DNA of 64,000 nucleotides. Origin: Rummeliibacillus pycnus_B (GTDB lineage Bacteria > Bacillota > Bacilli > Bacillales_A > Planococcaceae). The stretch is from assembly GCF_050459865.1 (NCBI RefSeq), contig NZ_JBCMNM010000048.1, forward strand, positions 62,001 through 126,000. Direction: 5' to 3'. The notes beneath the pieces are model-generated. The model ran no database searches and was not told the origin of the DNA. It saw only the letters and a list, made by a program, of their open reading frames with translations. The stretch's first letter is position 1; each line of letters begins with the position of its first letter. Position numbers and translations under genes: made by a program. Positions 59,533 through 64,000 of this stretch are shown piece by piece.

Positions 59533-61281
59533 TTAGTTAATTTTGAACTGTTCAATTGAAGATTTTAAAGATTGAATTTCATCGGATAGATCAGTAGCGG
59601 ATTCTGCTACAACCTGAATAACTTTTTGTTGTTCGGCAAGTGATGCGAATACCTCTTGAGTAGCACCAGCATTTTGTTCACTAACACTCATAATGCTATT
59701 CATTGAATCCATAATTTCATCTTTTGAAGTCATTAAAGTAATAAAATTAGAGGATACGTCTTCAATAGCTATTAAAATTGTTTGAACGTTTTCTTTAATA
59801 TGGTCAAATGATAGTCCAGTATTATGAACAGCCTCATTTTGTTGTTGGACAATCAAGGATGTTTTAGAAATTTCGTCGTTAGCGAGCATTGTTTCTTCTT
59901 CAATGCCTCTTAACGTATGTTGAACACTTTGTGTAGAGTTTTTGGTTTGTTCAGCTAATTTTCTAACTTCTTCAGCAACTACTGCAAAACCTTTGCCGTG
60001 TTCACCTGCACGAGCGGCTTCAATGCTCGCATTTAAAGCCAATAAATTAGTTTGGGCTGAAATATCGTTAATAGATGAAATAATAGTTTCAATATCTTTC
60101 ATTTTTAATGATAGGGAAACAAATACTTGTTGAACATGTTCTACTAAATCAGTTGATTTCGACGATTTTTCTTTTAGAATAACTAAATTGTGTAAGCCCT
60201 CTTCATATGATTTTTGCATTCCTTCTGAAGCTTGTAACATATGATTGTTTTTTTTGTTGAGCAATTGGATTTGCTGAGAAACTTTGGTCACTGCATCTTT
60301 TGCATGTTCTGCATCATTAACTTGTGTTGTAGTTCCTACTGAAACTTCTTCGGCAGCTTTTGTAATTTCGACTGTTGAAGCAGTCACTTCCTCAGAGACA
60401 GCAGCAAGATTTGATGAGGCTTCTCGAACTTCCTTAATCGTACTATCTACATCAGTGATTAACGTTTTAATATTCGTTACCATCACGTTGAAGTGGTTGT
60501 TTAATTGACCAATTTCATCACCACGTTTTGTTTCATCAAGCTGTACAGTTAAATCACCTGAAGAAATATGCTTTAAATTACCTGTTAATTTTTTTATAGG
60601 GACACCAATATGTTTTGCCAATAAGTACATTGCGATTGCTCCAATCACAAGTGATATAGCTAATGCAATAAATAGGACAATAAGTAAATTGTTTGCGGAT
60701 TGGTTGAAATCTTTTTTGTATGTACCTGCAGAAACAATCCATCCCCAGTTTGGATCCATTTCTGAATAAGTAATCTTGTCTGCTAACTTATCAGGGTTGT
60801 CAGGAAGAGGGAATTGATATTCGGCATATCCTCCACCTTTTTCTGCGTTTTTAATGACAGATTGAATATAATAATGACCGTTACTATCTTTTAATCCCCA
60901 AGACTGTTTATTCTCTATATTCGGATGTGCGAGCATATTACCGTCTTTTTGTAAGATGAAAAGATAGCCGCTTTCTCCTAAGTCAACTTTATTGGAAATT
61001 TCACGTTTACCATCACTATTCTTTTTACCTAGGATTTGCTCTTTTACTTCCTCTTGTGCATCTTCTAAAGAGATTGTGCCGTTTTTAACCTCTTTATTTA
61101 ATGAATCAATTTGCTGTAATGTTGCTAGAACACTGTTTTTCACAATTGTTTTACCTAATTCGTCCATGCTTTGCTTGGCATTAAAAAAACTTGAAATGCC
61201 AATGATAAAGCAGGGAATGATCATTAGTAATAAACAGGTCAGCATTAGTTTCCATTGAATTGAATGTAGTATCTTTTTCAT
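59533..61281 (-). CDS. Methyl-accepting chemotaxis protein with extracellular Cache domain
   Basis: This 582-residue receptor has a first membrane helix (~11-31), an extracellular single-Cache-type domain (~35-195, with G-E-S-G-Y-L-F-I and W-G-W-I-V-S-A-G), a second helix (~198-222), a HAMP domain (~223-275) and the MCP signalling region with T-N-L-L-A-L-N-A-S-I-E-A-A near 420. Ligand unknown. The ATG follows GGGGGGAA. The motAB genes in the same window support motility. Confidence 0.94.
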   Translation of the reverse strand: MKKILHSIQWKLMLTCLLLMIIPCFIIGISSFFNAKQSMDELGKTIVKNSVLATLQQIDSLNKEVKNGTISLEDAQEEVKEQILGKKNSDGKREISNKVDLGESGYLFILQKDGNMLAHPNIENKQSWGLKDSNGHYYIQSVIKNAEKGGGYAEYQFPLPDNPDKLADKITYSEMDPNWGWIVSAGTYKKDFNQSANNLLIVLFIALAISLVIGAIAMYLLAKHIGVPIKKLTGNLKHISSGDLTVQLDETKRGDEIGQLNNHFNVMVTNIKTLITDVDSTIKEVREASSNLAAVSEEVTASTVEITKAAEEVSVGTTTQVNDAEHAKDAVTKVSQQIQLLNKKNNHMLQASEGMQKSYEEGLHNLVILKEKSSKSTDLVEHVQQVFVSLSLKMKDIETIISSINDISAQTNLLALNASIEAARAGEHGKGFAVVAEEVRKLAEQTKNSTQSVQHTLRGIEEETMLANDEISKTSLIVQQQNEAVHNTGLSFDHIKENVQTILIAIEDVSSNFITLMTSKDEIMDSMNSIMSVSEQNAGATQEVFASLAEQQKVIQVVAESATDLSDEIQSLKSSIEQFKIN

Positions 61282-61416
61282 ATATTCCCCCCATTTATAC
61301 AGTATTTTATAACTATTATGTATGCGTTTTCATTTACTGTAAATAGAAAATTGTACATTTGCTAGAATTTTTTATTAATTAGGATGAAAATACTTAAGGA
61401 ATTTCTTAATTTAATA

Positions 61417-61454
61417 AAATAGACGGCTTTTCAAGGTGAAAGCCGCCTATTTTT
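61417..61454 (-). terminator. Terminator of the RNA methyltransferase gene
   Basis: CGGCTTT / AAAGCCG with ATAG/CTAT flanks lies just after the stop at 61456; T-run on the minus strand. Confidence 0.75.
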
Positions 61455-61455
61455 A

Positions 61456-62829
61456 CTATTTTAACGTTAATAATGATACAGATTCAACGTGTGATGTTTG
61501 AGGAAACATATCCATTGGTTGAATATATTCAACATGATAAATTTTAGTTAATTCTTGTAAATCTTTTGCAAGTGTCGATGGGTTACATGATGTGTAAACA
61601 ACTCGTTTTGGTTTTACTTTTAAGATGGTATTAATCAGGCTAGGTGCAAGGCCGGTACGTGGAGGATCGACAGTTAATACATCTGGAACGAACCCTTCTT
61701 TTTGCCATACATCCAACCATTTTTCGGCTGTACCTGTAACGTATTGAGTGTGATTAAATCCATGTTTTTTCGCATTTTGTTTTGCATCTTGAATGCTTTC
61801 GGGAATAATGTCCATTCCACGTACTTCTTTCGCATCTTTTGCTAGCCATAAGCCTATTGTTCCAACACCACAGTATGCATCTACTACCATTTCTTTACCA
61901 GTTAATGCAGCGGCTTGTTTGATCTGGTTATATAGATGAACTGTTTGTTTTGGATTTAATTGGAAGAATGCTCTTGCTGATAAATCAAATGCGAATTCTC
62001 CAAGTTCTTCATGGATTGTATCTTTACCTGCAAGCGTAAAGGATTGCTCGCCAAAAATAAGGGAAGTTTTATCAGCATTAATATTTTGAACAATTGATAC
62101 AATTGCTGGATCCATTTGTTTTAATTTTTCTACGAGCGATTCCTTTTTAGGAAAGTTTTTACTTGTTGTAATTAGTACTAGCTGAACCTCACCAGTTTGT
62201 ATTCCAACACGTACGACAATTGTACGGATAATTCCTTTTAATGAACGACCATCATAAATAGGAATATTTAAATCATTGATAATCTTTTTTGTAGCGTTTG
62301 TTATTTTTGTAGTCATCGGATGTTGTACAAGGCATTCATCAATATTTAATAGTTTATGACTGTTTTCTGCGTATAATCCAGCAAGGACTTGATTGCCAGG
62401 TTTTCGCACTTGGAATTGACTTTTATTTCGGTAATGCCAAGGGTCTTCCATCCCAATAGTTTGACGAATTTGAATATCTTTTGCTTCAGATTTAACATAT
62501 TTATTTAATGCTTGGACAATTACATCACGTTTGGCAGTTAGCTGATATGAATACTTCATATGTTGTAATTGACAGCCGCCACATTCCTCGTACACAGAAC
62601 AAGGTGGGATTTGGCGAGCTTTTGATTTTTTATGAATTTTTAATACCTTAGCTTCTGCAAAGTTACGATTAATCTTCGTTAGTTCAGCATATATTTCTTC
62701 TCCAGGAAGAGCACCTTTTACAAAAACAACGTTGCGTTTATAGTAACCGATGCCCTCGCCATTAATACCTAATCGTTTGATTGTTAGTGGGATTCTTTGC
62801 CCCAATGTCATTGTAGGTTGTTGCACCAA
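61456..62829 (-). CDS. 23S rRNA (uracil-C5)-methyltransferase, RlmCD/RumA family
   Basis: This 457-residue enzyme has an N-terminal TRAM domain (~8-66), 4Fe-4S cysteines C77, C83, C86 and C166, the SAM-binding Y-C-G-V-G-T-I-G near 318, D-P-P-R-T-G-L near 390 and catalytic Cys in Y-T-S-C-N-P-S-T. It methylates U747/U1939-type positions of 23S rRNA. Next to pdaA, as YfjO is near pdaA in B. subtilis, so it may be the YfjO paralogue and not YefA (RlmCD). Start GTG assumed; the ATG six codons in is an alternative. Confidence 0.9.
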   Translation of the reverse strand: MVQQPTMTLGQRIPLTIKRLGINGEGIGYYKRNVVFVKGALPGEEIYAELTKINRNFAEAKVLKIHKKSKARQIPPCSVYEECGGCQLQHMKYSYQLTAKRDVIVQALNKYVKSEAKDIQIRQTIGMEDPWHYRNKSQFQVRKPGNQVLAGLYAENSHKLLNIDECLVQHPMTTKITNATKKIINDLNIPIYDGRSLKGIIRTIVVRVGIQTGEVQLVLITTSKNFPKKESLVEKLKQMDPAIVSIVQNINADKTSLIFGEQSFTLAGKDTIHEELGEFAFDLSARAFFQLNPKQTVHLYNQIKQAAALTGKEMVVDAYCGVGTIGLWLAKDAKEVRGMDIIPESIQDAKQNAKKHGFNHTQYVTGTAEKWLDVWQKEGFVPDVLTVDPPRTGLAPSLINTILKVKPKRVVYTSCNPSTLAKDLQELTKIYHVEYIQPMDMFPQTSHVESVSLLTLK

Positions 62830-62903
62830 AACTTACACGTCCTTTTTCACTTCATCTTTTCATTATAGCGAACGGTTCAGTGTAAGGGAAGAAACAGCTT
62901 CAA

Positions 62904-63701
62904 CTATGAACTAGGTACCAAAGGGATATCATTTACAAGATTATTAATGGAATCAAAGCGATAGCCTTTTTTCTTTGCATCTTCGATAAAGCGAGGAAGT
63001 GCTTCTGCATTATCAGGAGAAACAGTATGCATTAAAATGATTGCTCCTGGATGTACTTGAGATATTAAGTTATTGTATGCGTATTGCCAGCCTTGAGGTT
63101 TGTCTTTTAGCCAGTCTTTAAAAGCTACTGACCAGAATATATGGCGATAGCCAGCTTCTTCGCCTACTCTCAATAATTCTTCACTGAAAACACCTTCTGG
63201 AGGTCTTGCGAAGACTGTTCTTTCTACATCTGTTATTTGGGCTAGCTTTTGATCAAAGCGCTTCCATTCATCTAACATTTGCTGTTTTGTTAGTCTCGCC
63301 ATATTTGGGTGTTTATCAGAATGATTTCCAATTTCATGTCCTTCTTTTACCATACGTGTAACTAATGGCGTAGCACTCGTTAAATAATGTCCAGTTAAGA
63401 AAAATGTAGCTTGAATGTTTTCTTTTTTCAAAGTGTTTAAAATTGATTCGGTATAACCATTTTCATAACCACAATCGAATGTAAGATACATTACTTTTTC
63501 GTCAGTTTTTCCTTTATATACGGCTCCGTATTTTGCAAGCATTTGATCAAATGAAGCGCCGGCTTCCGGTGGTACTTCGTTTTGCGCTTTTTTAAATCCC
63601 CAACTAAATTCTTGAGCAGACGCAGTGAACGGATTCGCAATGATACCCGTAATAATAATGGCCATAGCTAAAACAATACCAGTTGCATGCTGTTTAATCA
63701 T
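62904..63701 (-). CDS. pdaA: Polysaccharide deacetylase PdaA (muramic delta-lactam synthesis)
   Basis: This 265-residue exported protein has a signal peptide (1-29, T-A-S-A-Q) and a NodB domain: L-T-F-D76-C-G-Y-E-N-G-Y-T and the metal histidines H127/H131 in G-N-H-S-D-K-H. PdaA-type proteins deacetylate N-acetylmuramic acid after the peptide is removed, giving the muramic delta-lactam of the spore cortex. The T-F-D-x-G-Y-E-N-G pattern separates PdaA from chitin deacetylases (T-F-D-D-G). It supports a spore-forming host. Confidence 0.9.
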   Translation of the reverse strand: MIKQHATGIVLAMAIIITGIIANPFTASAQEFSWGFKKAQNEVPPEAGASFDQMLAKYGAVYKGKTDEKVMYLTFDCGYENGYTESILNTLKKENIQATFFLTGHYLTSATPLVTRMVKEGHEIGNHSDKHPNMARLTKQQMLDEWKRFDQKLAQITDVERTVFARPPEGVFSEELLRVGEEAGYRHIFWSVAFKDWLKDKPQGWQYAYNNLISQVHPGAIILMHTVSPDNAEALPRFIEDAKKKGYRFDSINNLVNDIPLVPSS

Positions 63702-63759
63702 GTTAAACGCAACCTTTCTTTTTTTAGATAGGTTGTGTTGTTTAGATGAAATTATGCAA

Positions 63760-64000
63760 TTACAATAAATTTTCTAATGCACTATAAAGAGTTGGATATT
63801 GAAATTGAAAATCTGAATTCAATAAAACTTTTGGTAAGGCTTGCTGACCTTCTAAAACAAGTTGACTTTTCTTACCGAGTGCCATTTTCATTAAAAGTGA
63901 GGGTACAGGAAACCAATGAGGACGATGCATTACTGCTGCAATTGTTTCACCGAAATTTTTCATCCGAACTGGATTTGGAGAAGTGACATTTATAATACCT
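63760..64000 (-). CDS. TIGR01777/YfhF-type SDR epimerase, C-terminal part
   Basis: The frame is open to the window edge; the N-terminal ~220 residues are outside. The visible 79 residues hold the family's end: G-I-I-N-V-T-S-P-N-P-V, R-P-H-W-F-P-V-P, L-E-G-Q-Q-A-L-P-K and F-Q-Y-P-T-L-Y-S-A-L-E-N-L-L (DUF1731). These are NAD(P)-binding proteins of unknown substrate. An ATG at 63963 is internal and not the start. Confidence 0.88.
   Translation of the reverse strand, partial: GIINVTSPNPVRMKNFGETIAAVMHRPHWFPVPSLLMKMALGKKSQLVLEGQQALPKVLLNSDFQFQYPTLYSALENLL

Noticed and set aside
1..64000. rRNA, tRNA or prophage genes
   Set aside because: No tRNA-like cloverleaf with the GGTTCGAAT arm, no rRNA stretch, and no integrase, terminase or capsid proteins were seen.

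Overview
The window is AT-rich, Gram-positive (Firmicutes) DNA. Canonical GGAGG ribosome binding sites, frequent TTG/GTG starts, hairpin-plus-T terminators after most genes and many Bacillus-type families place it in the Bacillales. The best clue to the lineage is the adjacent pair of a D-aspartate-ligase-like ATP-grasp enzyme and an aspartate racemase (38653-40572). This pair builds L-Lys-D-Asp (A4alpha) peptidoglycan cross-bridges, known from Lysinibacillus, Kurthia and relatives (Planococcaceae/Caryophanaceae) and not from mDAP-type Bacillus. A pdaA-type spore-cortex deacetylase suggests a spore-forming lineage, although the only spoVR here is a 5'-truncated remnant.

Layout. 1-7.6 kb: small secreted proteins of unknown role (DUF3889, DUF3888, a beta-propeller-like protein), the spoVR remnant and a 997-residue subtilase with Ig-like repeats. 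7.8-12.5 kb: a zinc-ribbon protein, an AraC regulator, DedA, and a purine-type NCS2 permease divergent from a Rieske oxygenase. 12.5-13.3 kb: a non-genic block with three copies of a ~200-bp unit carrying 21-bp tandem repeats, followed by an IS200/IS605-like palindromic end. 13.3-19 kb: an RNase J paralogue, a 1149-residue subtilase and a GC-rich palindromic intergenic repeat. 19-26.5 kb: a universal stress protein, an amino-acid ABC transporter divergent from an aminotransferase, two gene remnants, a YbaK deacylase and an alpha/beta hydrolase. 26.7-31.2 kb: the complete dltXABCD operon for D-alanylation of teichoic acids. 31-38 kb: a globin-coupled chemoreceptor with a C-terminal CZB domain, VanZ, an Fbp-like peptide, asnB and a C39-like lipoprotein. 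38-40.6 kb: a second palindromic repeat, then the D-Asp ligase/racemase pair.

40.6-64 kb is mostly housekeeping: a YfmL-type helicase, M29 aminopeptidase, MapB, TspO-like protein, PPK2, carbonic anhydrase, MreBH-like protein, motAB, YfkK, YtxH, YfkH, a P1B4 ATPase of PfeT type with a PerR-like and a Fur-like box, class I fumarase, an MFS exporter, a Cache-domain chemoreceptor, an RlmCD-type methyltransferase, PdaA and the end of a TIGR01777 epimerase. Several of these (yfmL, yflG, yfkK, yfkH, yfkF-like, yfjO-like, pdaA) lie in one neighbourhood of the B. subtilis chromosome, so I infer conserved synteny.

The least explained pieces are: the heptad-encoding repeat block at 12545-13145; a ~390-bp leader at 57723-58142 with a strong promoter, a strong-SD mini-ORF, two overlapping tiny ORFs and a terminator just before the MFS exporter; the globin-MCP-CZB fusion in which Ser replaces the usual zinc-binding Cys; and the purine-permease/Rieske pair. 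No rRNA, tRNA, CRISPR array or prophage was seen.
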